In this document: piece after piece, positions 41,692-50,779 of the stretch
How positions within the stretch are numbered: position 1 is the first letter of the stretch
How the letters are laid out: each line of letters starts with the position of its first letter
Program-made: the position numbers and the translations under genes
Notes under the pieces: model-generated
What the model was told of the DNA's origin: nothing
Seen by the model: the letters and a program-made list of their open reading frames with translations, nothing else
The model's database searches: none
DNA from: CAITJF01 sp032654645
GTDB lineage: Bacteria; Pseudomonadota; Gammaproteobacteria; Burkholderiales; Gallionellaceae
DNA: 64,000 bases
Direction of reading: 5' to 3'
Assembly (NCBI GenBank): GCA_032654645.1
Contig: JAULAW010000015.1
Location: 558,001-622,000, forward strand

Positions 41692-43908
41692 ATGATTTCC
41701 ACGCTACTTTCCGGCCTTAATCCAGAACAAATTCAAGCCATCACCCTGCCCGAACAATCTGCGCTGATTCTCGCCGGGGCGGGCAGCGGCAAGACGCGCG
41801 TGCTCACCACGCGTATCGCATGGCTGATCAGCACCGGACAAGTCAGCCCGCAAAACATTCTGGCGGTGACGTTCACCAACAAGGCGGCGAAGGAAATGCT
41901 GGCGCGTCTGTCCGCGATGCTGCCGATCAATACGCGCGGTTTATGGATCGGCACTTTTCACGGGCTGTGTAACCGCATGTTGCGCGCGCATCACCGCGAG
42001 GCGAATCTGCCGCAGACCTTTCAGATTCTGGATAGTGGCGACCAGCTTTCCGCAATCAAGCGGTTGATGAAGGCGATGAATGTGGATGATGAAAAATATC
42101 CGCCGCGCGAGATGCAGTTTTTTATCAGCGGCAATAAGGAAGAGGGCTTGCGCGCATCCGGGGTGGAGGCCTTCGATCCGTACACGCGGCGCAAAGTGGA
42201 AATCTTTGCCGAATATGATGCGCAGTGCCAGCGCGAGGGCGTGGTGGATTTTTCCGAGTTGCTGTTGCGCTGCTATGAATTATTATCACGCAACCAGCAA
42301 TTGCGCGAGCATTACCAGGAACGCTTCCGCCACATCCTGGTGGATGAGTTCCAGGACACCAACAAGCTGCAATACCAGTGGCTGAAGCTGCTGGCAGGAA
42401 AAGAAGGGGGGCGCAGGCCCTCACCTCAATCCTCTCCCGGAGGGAGAGGAGGCGAACGTGAAAGTCAGTCTTCAATTTTTGCGGTGGGTGACGACGACCA
42501 GTCCATCTATGCTTTTCGTGGCGCAGATGTGGGCAACATGCAGCAACTGACGCGCGACTTTCATGTGCAGAACGTCATCAAGCTGGAACAGAACTATCGC
42601 TCGCACGGCAATATCCTCGATGCCGCCAATGCGTTGATCCAGCATAACCGCAGCCGCCTCGGCAAAAACTTGTGGACGGCGGAACACAAGGGCGAAGCGT
42701 TGCGTGTGTACGAAGCGCCGACCGATGCGGAAGAAGCCAGGTTCATCGTCGAGGAAGTACGCCAACTCAACCGCGAAGGCGTGCGCCTGTCCGAGATGGC
42801 CGTGCTGTACCGCTCCAACGCGCAGTCGCGGGTGCTGGAGCACGCGCTGGTGTCTGCCGGAGTGTCATACCGCGTATATGGCGGCCTGCGCTTTTTCGAG
42901 CGGCAGGAAATCAAGCATGCGCTGGCCTATCTGCGCCTGATACAAAACACCGATGACGACAACGCGCTGTTGCGCATCATCAATTTTCCGACGCGCGGCA
43001 TCGGTGCGCGTAGTGTCGAGCAGTTGCAGGAAGCCGCGAAGATGAACAACACCACACTGTGGGATGCTGCGGCACGCGCGGGCGGCAAGGTGTCGGCGTT
43101 CACCGGACTGATCGAATCACTACGTAGCGCGACGCGTGAATTGCCGCTCCCAGAAATCATGGATCATGTGCTGCAACACAGCGGCCTGGTCGCGCATTTC
43201 CAGAATGAAACGGGTGTAAAAAAACGCGAAGCAGAAGAGCGGCTGGAGAACCTCAACGAATTGATTAACGCCGCGACGCTGTTCGTGCATGAGAACGAGG
43301 ATGACAGCCTCACCGCGTTTCTCACCCATGCTGCGCTGGAGGCGGGCGAGCATCAGGCCGGGGACAGCGACGATGCGCTGCACCTGATGACGGTGCACGC
43401 GGCCAAGGGGCTGGAATTTCACACCGTGTTCATCACCGGGCTGGAGGAAGGGCTGTTCCCGCACCAGAACAGCAAGATGACCGACGCCGGGCTGGATGAA
43501 GAGCGCCGCCTGATGTATGTCGCCATCACGCGCGCGCGGCGCAGGCTGTACCTTACCTTCGCGCAGAGCCGCATGTTGCACGGGCAGGTTAACTCCAGCC
43601 GGATGTCCAGCTTTCTGCGCGAACTGCCGGACGAGTTGCTGCACTGGATCACGCCGCGTATTGCGGTGCGCAATCCGTTTACTGCATCGTTTACGCCGCA
43701 GCGCGATGCGCCGGTAGCCGCGCCCGTGCCGCGTCCCGCCGGCAGTTCCGGCTGGCGCATCGGCCAAGCGGTACTTCATACCAAATTTGGCGAAGGGGTG
43801 ATCGTGAACCTCGAAGGCGGTGGCGCGGATGCGCGCGTGCAGGTGAATTTCAGGAAGGCGGGAACGAAGTGGCTGGCGCTGGAGTACGCGAAGCTGACGG
43901 TGCTTTGA
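41692..43908 (+). CDS. uvrD: DNA helicase UvrD/Rep family
   Basis: 738 residues. Walker A 'LILAGAGSGKTRVLTTRI' (about residue 27), 'TFTNKAAKEM', 'GTFHGLCNRML', motif II 'ILVDEFQDTNKLQY', motif III 'FAVGDDDQSIYAFRGA', 'LEQNYRSHGNIL', 'LMTVHAAKGLEF' and 'RRLMYVAITRARRRL', plus a UvrD-type C-terminal 'HTKFGEGVIVNLEG'. Between motifs II and III a ~19-residue low-complexity insert ('GGRRPSPQSSPGGRGGERES') comes from a palindromic repeat inserted in frame. The Tn7-like end lies just upstream, so the native promoter may be displaced. Excision-repair/mismatch-repair 3'-5' helicase. Confidence 0.96.
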   Translation: MISTLLSGLNPEQIQAITLPEQSALILAGAGSGKTRVLTTRIAWLISTGQVSPQNILAVTFTNKAAKEMLARLSAMLPINTRGLWIGTFHGLCNRMLRAHHREANLPQTFQILDSGDQLSAIKRLMKAMNVDDEKYPPREMQFFISGNKEEGLRASGVEAFDPYTRRKVEIFAEYDAQCQREGVVDFSELLLRCYELLSRNQQLREHYQERFRHILVDEFQDTNKLQYQWLKLLAGKEGGRRPSPQSSPGGRGGERESQSSIFAVGDDDQSIYAFRGADVGNMQQLTRDFHVQNVIKLEQNYRSHGNILDAANALIQHNRSRLGKNLWTAEHKGEALRVYEAPTDAEEARFIVEEVRQLNREGVRLSEMAVLYRSNAQSRVLEHALVSAGVSYRVYGGLRFFERQEIKHALAYLRLIQNTDDDNALLRIINFPTRGIGARSVEQLQEAAKMNNTTLWDAAARAGGKVSAFTGLIESLRSATRELPLPEIMDHVLQHSGLVAHFQNETGVKKREAEERLENLNELINAATLFVHENEDDSLTAFLTHAALEAGEHQAGDSDDALHLMTVHAAKGLEFHTVFITGLEEGLFPHQNSKMTDAGLDEERRLMYVAITRARRRLYLTFAQSRMLHGQVNSSRMSSFLRELPDELLHWITPRIAVRNPFTASFTPQRDAPVAAPVPRPAGSSGWRIGQAVLHTKFGEGVIVNLEGGGADARVQVNFRKAGTKWLALEYAKLTVL
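42409..42466 (+). repeat. Palindromic repeat inserted in frame within uvrD
   Basis: GC-rich inverted repeat CCTCTCCC-GGA-GGGAGAGG with flanking GCCCTCACCTCAAT. The same sequence family occurs in polA (47962-48066) and between genes (54951-55034). It codes for a Pro/Ser/Gly/Arg-rich loop between helicase motifs II and III and keeps the frame open. Confidence 0.85.
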
Positions 43909-43918
43909 TAACCTGGCC

Positions 43919-44005
43919 GTCATTCCCGCGCAGGCGGAAATCCAGCGGGGTTTAAACCAAAAGCATTTTTGAGCAACTGGATTCCCGCCTGCGCGGGAAT
44001 GACGG
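43919..44005. repeat. REP-like inverted repeat pair (GCGCAGGC type)
   Basis: GTCATTCCCGCGCAGGCGGAAATCCAG at the left and its near-complement CTGGATTCCCGCCTGCGCGGGAATGAC at the right, 30 bp apart. Between uvrD and a convergent gene. One of at least four copies in the window (also 52662, 57124, 59159). Confidence 0.85.
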
Positions 44006-44013
44006 GTGAAAAT

Positions 44014-44787
44014 TCAGAAATGCGCCTGGTCGTCGCGCGTTACCACTTCGCCTTCGACTGCGGGGGCTGGTTGTTCCTGTGTCGGGAACAAGTCGCGATA
44101 GATTGCATACATCGAAGTAATGACTATCGGCAGCAAAACCAGCCAGCCCAGCATCATCGGCAGGGTGGCCAGGACTGCAAACGGCAACAGCAACACCGCA
44201 TATACCGTCAACGGAATCACGTTGCGTAAAAAAGCCCGCAGGCTGGTTTTCAGCGCGGGAATGGGTGGCATTTTGTTGAATATCACCAGCATGGGTGCGA
44301 ACTGCATCGCCATCATCAACAAACTGAACAGCGTCATGCCCAGCAGCAGCGCAAGCCCGGCACCCGAGACGGCTTGCATCAATATTACAGGGTCGTCCGG
44401 CTGCTTGCCGCTCATCAGAATGCTCACCAGTGTCGCGCCGCCAGTGAGCATCATCACGCCGAGTATCAGCAATTGGCCAACCAGATTGACGCCGCCTAGC
44501 GTAACAAGTTGCTGCGCGTGTTGCTGAAACCCGGCGAACAAGTGCGCCAGTTCCAGCTCTTCACCCCGCGCCAGGGCGTGGCAGCCGAACATGAAACCGG
44601 CGAGCAGCACGGGAAACAATAGCGTGGCCAGCGGGTCACCGACCACAGGAATAATTGCGATGCCAAGCATCCCGAGTATGCCGATGGCTGTCAGCACCAT
44701 CCATAACAACGGGTTTTTCCTGAACAGCCAGTAGCCGTTTTTGATCCACATCCAGCCGTGGGATGCATTTACTTTGCGAGCTTCCAT
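44014..44787 (-). CDS. BPSS1780-family membrane protein
   Basis: 257 residues. 'ARKVNASHGWMWIKNGYWLFRKNPLLW' is the typical opening of this beta-proteobacterial family, followed by about five or six hydrophobic helices (such as 'VLTAIGILGMLGIAIIPVVG' and 'LAVLATLPMMLGWLVLLPIVI') and a short acidic C-terminal tail. Function is unknown. Integral inner-membrane protein by topology. The gene converges with uvrD across the REP-like repeat. Confidence 0.75.
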   Translation of the reverse strand: MEARKVNASHGWMWIKNGYWLFRKNPLLWMVLTAIGILGMLGIAIIPVVGDPLATLLFPVLLAGFMFGCHALARGEELELAHLFAGFQQHAQQLVTLGGVNLVGQLLILGVMMLTGGATLVSILMSGKQPDDPVILMQAVSGAGLALLLGMTLFSLLMMAMQFAPMLVIFNKMPPIPALKTSLRAFLRNVIPLTVYAVLLLPFAVLATLPMMLGWLVLLPIVITSMYAIYRDLFPTQEQPAPAVEGEVVTRDDQAHF

Positions 44788-44852
44788 GATGGCGCCTAAA
44801 AAAATTTAGTCTTTCCGGAGGGTGGGTTACGGCTTCGCCTAACCCGCCCTAT

Positions 44853-45797
44853 TTATAACCAGAATGCATTGCCATCCGCTGCAATGTGCTGTTGCAGGAT
44901 ACGGCGAAATTGATCCGGATCGTGTGCGTGTATCAGCTCGCCGTCGCGCGGCAGGTGCAGGTCATGCAGGCGCGATAGCCAGAAACGCAGTGCGGCCAAG
45001 CGCAAGGCGATTGTCCAGGCCGAATGTTCTTCCGGCTGAAACGGACGCACCGCATGGTAGGCACGTAGCATAGCCTGGGCGAGCGCTTCATCCAGCACAC
45101 CATCCGCGCCCATGCACCAGTCATTCACCGTGATGGCCACGTCATACAGCAGGCTGTCGTTACAGGCGAAATAGAAATCGATCAGCCCGCCGATGTGTAT
45201 GCCGTCGAGCAGTACATTGTCGCGGAACAGGTCGGCGTGGATCACGCCCTGCGGCAGCGCGGCCAGCGTGTGTTTTGCATGGAAAGCGACTTCGCTGTCC
45301 AGCAGCGCCGTGTCTTGTGGCGATAGAAAAGCTCTAACCTGTTGCGCGGTGCGCGCGCGCCACGCGGCTGCGCGCGCGTTAGGCATGGTTTCAGTGAAAC
45401 TCTGCGCCGCGCAATGCAATTGACCCAGCACCGCACCCACGGAGGCGCAGTGCGCCGCATCTACTTGGATCAGGGATTTTCCAGGCAGGCGGCTGACGAT
45501 GCAGGCAGGCCTGCCATTCAGCTCACCGAGGAAACGGTTATGCCGATCTGCCACCGGGCTGGGGCAAGGAATACCGTGCCGCGCGAGGTGGGACATCAGA
45601 TTAAGGTAAAACGGCAGTTCGCTGGAAGTGAGCTTCTCGAACAGCGTCAACACAAAATGGCCGTTGCTGGTAGTGACAAAATAGTTGGTGTTTTCAATTC
45701 CCGAGGCAATGCCTTGCAATTTGAGCAAACTACCGAGCGAATAGTCAGCCAGCCACGCTGTGAGTTCTGTTTCGGTGACGCGGGTAAAAACGGACAT
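44853..45797 (-). CDS. thrB: Homoserine kinase (APH-like type)
   Basis: 314 residues. 'MSVFTRVTETELTAWLADYSLGSLLKLQGIASGIENTNYFV' is the standard start of ThrB type II, with Brenner's motif 'GVIHADLFRDNVLLDG' (catalytic Asp) and 'GLIDFYFACNDSLLYDVAITVNDW' (Mg-binding Asp). ATP-dependent phosphorylation of homoserine in threonine synthesis, cytosolic. It lies 17 bp downstream of the DUF2782 gene, on the same strand, an arrangement common in beta-proteobacteria near polA. Motifs complete. Confidence 0.95.
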   Translation of the reverse strand: MSVFTRVTETELTAWLADYSLGSLLKLQGIASGIENTNYFVTTSNGHFVLTLFEKLTSSELPFYLNLMSHLARHGIPCPSPVADRHNRFLGELNGRPACIVSRLPGKSLIQVDAAHCASVGAVLGQLHCAAQSFTETMPNARAAAWRARTAQQVRAFLSPQDTALLDSEVAFHAKHTLAALPQGVIHADLFRDNVLLDGIHIGGLIDFYFACNDSLLYDVAITVNDWCMGADGVLDEALAQAMLRAYHAVRPFQPEEHSAWTIALRLAALRFWLSRLHDLHLPRDGELIHAHDPDQFRRILQQHIAADGNAFWL

Positions 45798-45814
45798 TAC
45801 CTGGGGATTCGCAT

Positions 45815-46150
45815 TCAGAACTGATGGATGATCCAGCGCGGGGGACGCACGCCGGAGTCCAGGCTTTCCTGGCGCGAGAATTTGCCATCGCCAAGATCAT
45901 CCACCAAAAAATAGGGTTTACCGATTTTTGGGGTAATTTTGATCATGTAGAGCCTGCCACCGGCGCGGTATTCCTCCACGATCTGTTCGGTCTGTTTAAC
46001 GATGGTTACCTGCGGCCCCTGGTCGGCATCCTGCGCGCTGGCATCAAACGGCGGCGGGGGCTGCAACGCTTGCAGGTCGGGCGGTTGCGGCGTCTCCGCG
46101 AAAGCTGCGCTGCACAGGCCGCTCAGAAATAAAATGGTGATCAGGCGCAT
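45815..46150 (-). CDS. DUF2782-type secreted protein
   Basis: 111 residues from ATG 46150 (GGAAG upstream), with signal peptide MRLITILFLSGLCSAAFA. A proline-rich linker follows, then 'PQVTIVKQTEQIVEEYRAGGRLYMIKITPKIGKPYFLVDDLGDGKFSRQESLDSGVRPPRWIIHQF', the DUF2782 pattern. Periplasmic by signal. Function unknown. In-frame ATG 8 codons upstream would break the signal peptide pattern less convincingly. Confidence 0.85.
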   Translation of the reverse strand: MRLITILFLSGLCSAAFAETPQPPDLQALQPPPPFDASAQDADQGPQVTIVKQTEQIVEEYRAGGRLYMIKITPKIGKPYFLVDDLGDGKFSRQESLDSGVRPPRWIIHQF

Positions 46151-46244
46151 CGCACTTCCCGGTTTATTTTGCATGGGTGCATTTTAGCCGATGTACAGCA
46201 GCTGGCGAAAAATTTTCTTGTCTTAATGTTGTAAGGCTGCTCTT

Positions 46245-46301
46245 GTAGATGCGAATTTATTCGCATGTGGCTTGTTGTTCGTGCGAATAAATTCGCACCT
46301 G
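46245..46301. repeat. Palindromic repeat (TGCGAATAAATTCGCA type)
   Basis: Two mirror-image palindromes TGCGAATTTATTCGCA and TGCGAATAAATTCGCA separated by about 18 bp, between divergent-spaced genes. Both are themselves inverted repeats, and the pair also pairs as a whole. Similar repeats are common as intergenic palindromes in proteobacteria. Confidence 0.75.
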
Positions 46302-46327
46302 CCATCCCATAACTGCTGTTTCCGGGA

Positions 46328-47044
46328 TTACAAATAAAATTGCCGTTCGCGATCCGCTTCCGAAAGCTCGAATCCGCGCGTCTCATAATGTTTGAAGATA
46401 GCATGTACCACCGCTTCCGGGTCATCGATCAGTTGAATCAAATCCATATCTTCGGGGTTGATCATGCCTTCGTCGAGCAGGGCTTGCCGGAACCAGTCCA
46501 GCATGCCGCGCCAATAATCGCTGCACACCAGGATGATGGGGATGCGCCGTGTTTTGCCGGTCTGCACCAGGGTAAGCGCTTCCATCAGTTCGTCCAGCGT
46601 GCCGAAGCCGCCGGGCATCACCACATATGCCATGGCGAATTTCACGAACATCACCTTGCGCGCGAAAAAATGCTGGAAGGTCTGGCTGATGTTCTGGTAA
46701 AGGTTGGTGTGCTGTTCGTGCGGCAACTGGATGTTCAGTCCCACGCTCGGCGACTTGCCGAAAAACGCGCCCTTGTTGGCCGCTTCCATGATGCCCGGCC
46801 CGCCGCCGGAGATGACCGAGAAACCGGCATCGGACAGCAGCCGCGCGATATGCTCGGCAAGCTGGTAATAGGGGTGATCGGGCGGGGTGCGCGCGCTGCC
46901 GAAAAAGCTGACGGCAGGCTGGATGGCGTTCAGCCGTTCGGTGGCGGATACGAATTCTGACATAATGCCGAACACGCGCCATGCCTCTTTCGAGTTCCAC
47001 ACTTCCGGCAATTGCGAGGAGGGTAGCTTGGACTGGTTGCTCAT
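46328..47044 (-). CDS. LOG-family (TIGR00730) nucleotide phosphoribohydrolase-like protein
   Basis: 238 residues from ATG 47044. The Rossmann-like fold carries 'AVSFFGSARTPPDHPYYQ', 'GFSVISGGGPGIMEAANKGAF' and 'AYVVMPGGFGTLDELMEALTLVQTGK', the PGGxGTxxE motif of the LOG family. Such proteins cleave ribose 5-phosphate from nucleotides or cytokinin precursors; the older 'lysine decarboxylase' label is wrong. The start lies 34 bp from the divergent polA start, so they share a promoter region. Confidence 0.9.
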   Translation of the reverse strand: MSNQSKLPSSQLPEVWNSKEAWRVFGIMSEFVSATERLNAIQPAVSFFGSARTPPDHPYYQLAEHIARLLSDAGFSVISGGGPGIMEAANKGAFFGKSPSVGLNIQLPHEQHTNLYQNISQTFQHFFARKVMFVKFAMAYVVMPGGFGTLDELMEALTLVQTGKTRRIPIILVCSDYWRGMLDWFRQALLDEGMINPEDMDLIQLIDDPEAVVHAIFKHYETRGFELSEADRERQFYL

Positions 47045-47078
47045 ACTTGATGAACCCTTGCACGAAAAATGAGAACGA

Positions 47079-49883
47079 ATGATGAGTTTCGCCAAAACGA
47101 ACGAAGCGGGTTTTGCAAAAACACTATTGCTGGTTGACGGCTCATCTTACCTGTATCGCGCCTTCCATGCGCTGCCCGATTTACGCAGCCCGCAGGGCGA
47201 GCCGACCGGCGCGATTTACGGCGTGCTCGCCATGCTGCGCAAATTGCGCGCCGATTACCCGGCGGATTATAGCGCCTGCGTATTCGACGCAAAAGGCAAA
47301 ACTTTTCGCGACGACTGGTATCCCGAATACAAGGCGCACCGCCCGGCCATGCCGGAAGACCTTGCCGCGCAGATCGCGCCGCTGCACCAGGCCATCGCCG
47401 CCTGCGGCTGGAACATCCTGATGATGGGCGGCGTGGAAGCCGACGACGTGATCGGCACGCTGGCGCAACAGGCCTCGCAGCAAGGTGTGCGCTGCATCAT
47501 CTCCACCGGCGACAAGGATCTGACGCAACTGGTGAACGAGCATGTGCTGTGGGTGAACACCATGAGCGAGGAAAAGCTGGGCGAGGCGGGCGTGCTGGCC
47601 AAGTTCGGTGTGCCGCCGGAGCGCATCGTGGATTACCTGACGCTGGTGGGCGATACGGTGGATAACGTGCCGGGTGTGCCCAAGGTCGGCCCCAAGACCG
47701 CCGTCAAATGGCTGGCGCAATACGGCACGTTGGACAACCTGATCGCACACGCCGACGAGGTTTCCGGCGTGGTCGGCGAGAACCTGCGCGCCGCGCTGGA
47801 TTGGCTTCCGCAAGGCCGCAGGCTGGTCACGGTGAAATGCGATGTCCCATTGCCCAAACATTACGATGAATTATCTGCCCCGCCGCAGAACACGGAGCAA
47901 CTGCGCGAGTTACTGGTGCGGTTTGGGTTCAAGTCATGGCTGCGCGAGCTCGCGCAAGGCTCCACCCTCTCCCCAGCACTCTCCCCTCAAGGGAGAGGGG
48001 GCGAAATAGCGCGCACCTTTAATTCCCCTCTTCCCTCCGAGGGAGAAGGGTTGGGGAGAGGGGGTGGCGATCTATTTGCCTCCATAGGCCACTACGAAAC
48101 CATCCTCACCGACTTCCAGCTCGATGCATGGCTGGGAAAAATCCTGCATGCCGATCTGGTGTGCGTAGACACCGAGACCACCGGGTTGGATGTGATGAAT
48201 GCGCAACTGGTCGGCATCTCGTTTGCTGTTACCCAGCACCACGCCGCCTATCTGCCGTTGGCGCACCACTACCCCGGCGCGCCGGATCATCTGAATCGCG
48301 AACACGCGCTGCACAAGCTGAAGTCATGGCTGGAAAGCCAAAAACACAAGAAGCTCGGCCAGAACCTCAAATACGACCAGCACATCTTCGCCAATCACGG
48401 CATCACGCTTGCGGGCATCGCAGAAGACACGCTGCTGCAATCCTACGTGCTGGAAAGCCACAGGCCGCATGACCTGGAAAATTTGGTGCTGCGCCATCTG
48501 GGGCTGAAGACTATCAGTTATGCAGAAGTGGTGGGCAAGGGCGCAAAGCAGATCGGTTTCGACCAGGTTGACCTCGACACCGCGACCAAATATGCAGCCG
48601 AGGACGCCGACATAACGCTGCAACTGCACCAGTATTTTGCGCCGCAATTACGCGACAGACTCGCCGAGGTCTATCGCAACATCGAGATGCCGGTGCGCGA
48701 AGTATTGTTCAAGATGGAGCGCAACGGCGTGCTGATAAGCAGCGCCATGCTGGCGGGGCAAAGCCGCGAGTTGGGCGAAAAAATACTCGTCATCGAAAAA
48801 CAGGCATTCGAAGCGGCGGGACAACCGTTCAACCTGAATTCACCCAAGCAGATACAAGAAATTTTGTTCGACAAACTCGGTCTGCCGGTGAAGAAAAAAA
48901 CACCCAGCGGCACGCCTTCCACCGACGAGGAAGTGTTGCAGGAACTGGCGCTGGATTACCCGCTGCCGAAAATCCTGCTTGAACATCGCGGCATGGCGAA
49001 ACTCAAATCCACTTACACCGACAAGCTGCCGCAGATGGTGAACAGGCAAACCGGGCGCGTGCATACCAGCTACTCGCAGGCGGTGGCGGTGACGGGAAGA
49101 TTGGCGTCCAGCGACCCCAACCTGCAAAACATCCCAATACGCACCCCGGAAGGCCGCCGTATCCGCGAAGCCTTCATCGCGCCGCATGGCTCGCGCATCG
49201 TGTCGGCGGATTATTCCCAAATTGAATTGCGCATCATGGCGCATCTCTCCGGCGACGCAGGCCTGCTGCGCGCCTTTGCCAACAACGAAGACATCCACCG
49301 CGCCACCGCCGCCGAAGTGTTCGGCATCGCACCCGATGATGTGAGCAGCGAACAGCGCCGCTACGCCAAGGTCATCAACTTCGGACTGATCTACGGCATG
49401 TCCGCTTTCGGTCTGGCTTCACAACTCAACATCGAACGCAGCGCCGCGCAGCAATACATAGACCTCTACTTCGCGCGCTACCCCGGCGTAAAAAACTACA
49501 TGGACAGCACGCGCGAACAAGCGAGGCGGCAAGGCTTTGTGGAAACCGTGTTTGGTCGCCGCTTATGGCTGCCCGAGATCAACGGTGCGAACGGCATGAG
49601 GAGGCAAGGCGCCGAACGCGCTGCCATCAATGCGCCGATGCAAGGCACGGCGGCGGATTTAATTAAACTCGCAATGATCGCCGTGCAGGGCTGGCTGGAA
49701 AAAGAGAATTTAAACACCAAGCTCATCATGCAGGTGCACGACGAACTGGTGCTCGAAGTGCCGCAGGTGGAGCTGCATCATGTGAAGGAAAAACTGCGTG
49801 AGCTGATGTGTCATGTGGCGGAATTGAAAGTGCCGCTGGAAGTGGGGTTGGGAGAAGGCGGGAATTGGGATGAGGCGCATTAG
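47079..49883 (+). CDS. polA: DNA polymerase I
   Basis: 934 residues, all three domains: 5'-3' exonuclease ('LLLVDGSSYLYRAFHALPDL', 'GVEADDVIGTLA', 'STGDKDLTQLV', 'DNVPGVPKVGPKTAVKWL'), 3'-5' exonuclease with 'VCVDTETTGLDVM' (about residue 363), and polymerase ('SADYSQIELRIMAHLSGD', 'RYAKVINFGLIYGMSAFGLA', 'QVHDELVLEV'). Between the first two domains (about residues 294-330) a Ser/Pro/Gly-rich linker is encoded by inserted palindromic repeats. DNA repair and Okazaki fragment processing. All catalytic motifs intact. Confidence 0.97.
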   Translation: MMSFAKTNEAGFAKTLLLVDGSSYLYRAFHALPDLRSPQGEPTGAIYGVLAMLRKLRADYPADYSACVFDAKGKTFRDDWYPEYKAHRPAMPEDLAAQIAPLHQAIAACGWNILMMGGVEADDVIGTLAQQASQQGVRCIISTGDKDLTQLVNEHVLWVNTMSEEKLGEAGVLAKFGVPPERIVDYLTLVGDTVDNVPGVPKVGPKTAVKWLAQYGTLDNLIAHADEVSGVVGENLRAALDWLPQGRRLVTVKCDVPLPKHYDELSAPPQNTEQLRELLVRFGFKSWLRELAQGSTLSPALSPQGRGGEIARTFNSPLPSEGEGLGRGGGDLFASIGHYETILTDFQLDAWLGKILHADLVCVDTETTGLDVMNAQLVGISFAVTQHHAAYLPLAHHYPGAPDHLNREHALHKLKSWLESQKHKKLGQNLKYDQHIFANHGITLAGIAEDTLLQSYVLESHRPHDLENLVLRHLGLKTISYAEVVGKGAKQIGFDQVDLDTATKYAAEDADITLQLHQYFAPQLRDRLAEVYRNIEMPVREVLFKMERNGVLISSAMLAGQSRELGEKILVIEKQAFEAAGQPFNLNSPKQIQEILFDKLGLPVKKKTPSGTPSTDEEVLQELALDYPLPKILLEHRGMAKLKSTYTDKLPQMVNRQTGRVHTSYSQAVAVTGRLASSDPNLQNIPIRTPEGRRIREAFIAPHGSRIVSADYSQIELRIMAHLSGDAGLLRAFANNEDIHRATAAEVFGIAPDDVSSEQRRYAKVINFGLIYGMSAFGLASQLNIERSAAQQYIDLYFARYPGVKNYMDSTREQARRQGFVETVFGRRLWLPEINGANGMRRQGAERAAINAPMQGTAADLIKLAMIAVQGWLEKENLNTKLIMQVHDELVLEVPQVELHHVKEKLRELMCHVAELKVPLEVGLGEGGNWDEAH
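47962..48066 (+). repeat. Palindromic repeats inserted in frame within polA
   Basis: Two hairpins, CTCTCCCCTCAAGGGAGAG and CTTCCCTCCGAGGGAGAAG, in 105 bp that stay open in the polA frame ('STLSPALSPQGRGGEI...SPLPSEGEGLGRGGG'). They fall in the linker between the 5' nuclease and the rest of the enzyme, a place that tolerates insertions. Same family as the repeats at 42409 and 54951. Confidence 0.88.
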
Positions 49884-49960
49884 GTTAATGTAAAGAAGTG
49901 TTGATTTCGATGTGGTGTGAAGTGCCGCTCCCGACATAAAGCGGAACATTATGTAGTTCT

Positions 49961-50350
49961 TCAGGGCGTTAACGGAAAGGTATGACTACGTTCATTAGGC
50001 TTAACTACGCTTGCAGCTGGCTTTTCCCTTCTTTCTTTATCCAACTTTTTATAAATGGATTTGCTATCTTCTGCGCCGATTGAACTCCTGTAATTATTAT
50101 CACTGTCAACAACCATCTTTGCCCATGCCTGCATACACTTCAAATTTGCTGCCGAATATAGAGCATCAATCTCTTCTTTCTTAACAACATCGGAGAACTT
50201 ATTGAACGCCTTTAGCAAGCTATCGGCGTCAGCCGTTTGACTATAATCAGCTAATTTATTGTATTCCTCCAAGACAGTCCGCTTCTTTGGCGGTTTCATG
50301 CAGCCTGAAATGGGGGGTGGTATTCCTGGGCCAGCAACGATGACTGGCAC
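49961..50350 (-). CDS. Small putative lipoprotein, unknown
   Basis: 129 residues from GTG 50350. The start segment MPVIVAGPGIPPPISGC ends in a possible lipobox (ISGC), but the preceding stretch is weakly hydrophobic. The rest is helical and charged ('EEYNKLADYSQTADADSLLKAFNKFSDVVKKEEIDALYSAANLKCMQAWAKM'), with a Lys/Pro-rich tail. No family recognised. It lies 5 bp after the next gene upstream on the same strand and is probably co-expressed. Confidence 0.45.
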   Translation of the reverse strand: MPVIVAGPGIPPPISGCMKPPKKRTVLEEYNKLADYSQTADADSLLKAFNKFSDVVKKEEIDALYSAANLKCMQAWAKMVVDSDNNYRSSIGAEDSKSIYKKLDKERREKPAASVVKPNERSHTFPLTP

Positions 50351-50355
50351 CCCTT

Positions 50356-50628
50356 TTATAGCCCATCTTTAGCTTGTTTAGAGAATGGAATAGGCGAATT
50401 AGAATCGAGTACATTTACTGCCCATTTGCGCAAATCAGGTTCTTGCTTCGAAGGATCGTCCTTCAGTATTCCGGCAGCGATAGAGACATAATCTTTTTTG
50501 AGTCCTTCGTCAGCAAATTGTCTCTGAACAAAATACCCAATCACAGCAAGCACAAGTGGAATTGCTATAGACGAGCATATTGATGCAATAGACTGAATAC
50601 GCTCAAGCTTGTCCTTTTCAATTGGCAT
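50356..50628 (-). CDS. Small membrane protein, unknown
   Basis: 90 residues. One transmembrane helix (about residues 11-34, 'IASICSSIAIPLVLAVIGYFVQ') follows a charged N-terminus; the C-terminal half is polar and probably cytoplasmic or periplasmic ('KKDYVSIAAGILKDDPSKQEPDLRKWAVNVLDSNSPIPFS'). No family recognised. Codon use and AT content differ from the GC-rich neighbours, suggesting acquisition. Pairs with the following lipoprotein-like gene. Confidence 0.5.
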   Translation of the reverse strand: MPIEKDKLERIQSIASICSSIAIPLVLAVIGYFVQRQFADEGLKKDYVSIAAGILKDDPSKQEPDLRKWAVNVLDSNSPIPFSKQAKDGL

Positions 50629-50694
50629 GGTTTATGTGATTCCTATATCCGTTGTACGACATGCTCAACATGATTTCTTCTGCGAATGCAACCC

Positions 50695-50779
50695 GCGTAG
50701 GGCGCAATAACCAACAGGCATTGCGCCGCATGCATCGCTCCCATTCGGTGCAATGCGCTACGCTTATTGCACCCTACGC
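50695..50779. repeat. Inverted repeat with GTAGGG-TGCAATAA core
   Basis: CGTAGGGCGCAATAA on the left and TTATTGCACCCTACG on the right, with internal GCATTGCGCC / GGTGCAATGC pairing. It abuts the toxin gene end (50774). Confidence 0.7.

Noticed and set aside
43120..43923. 267-residue minus-strand frame over uvrD
   Set aside because: Antisense shadow of the helicase C-terminal region; composition is His/Arg/Gln-rich without motifs.
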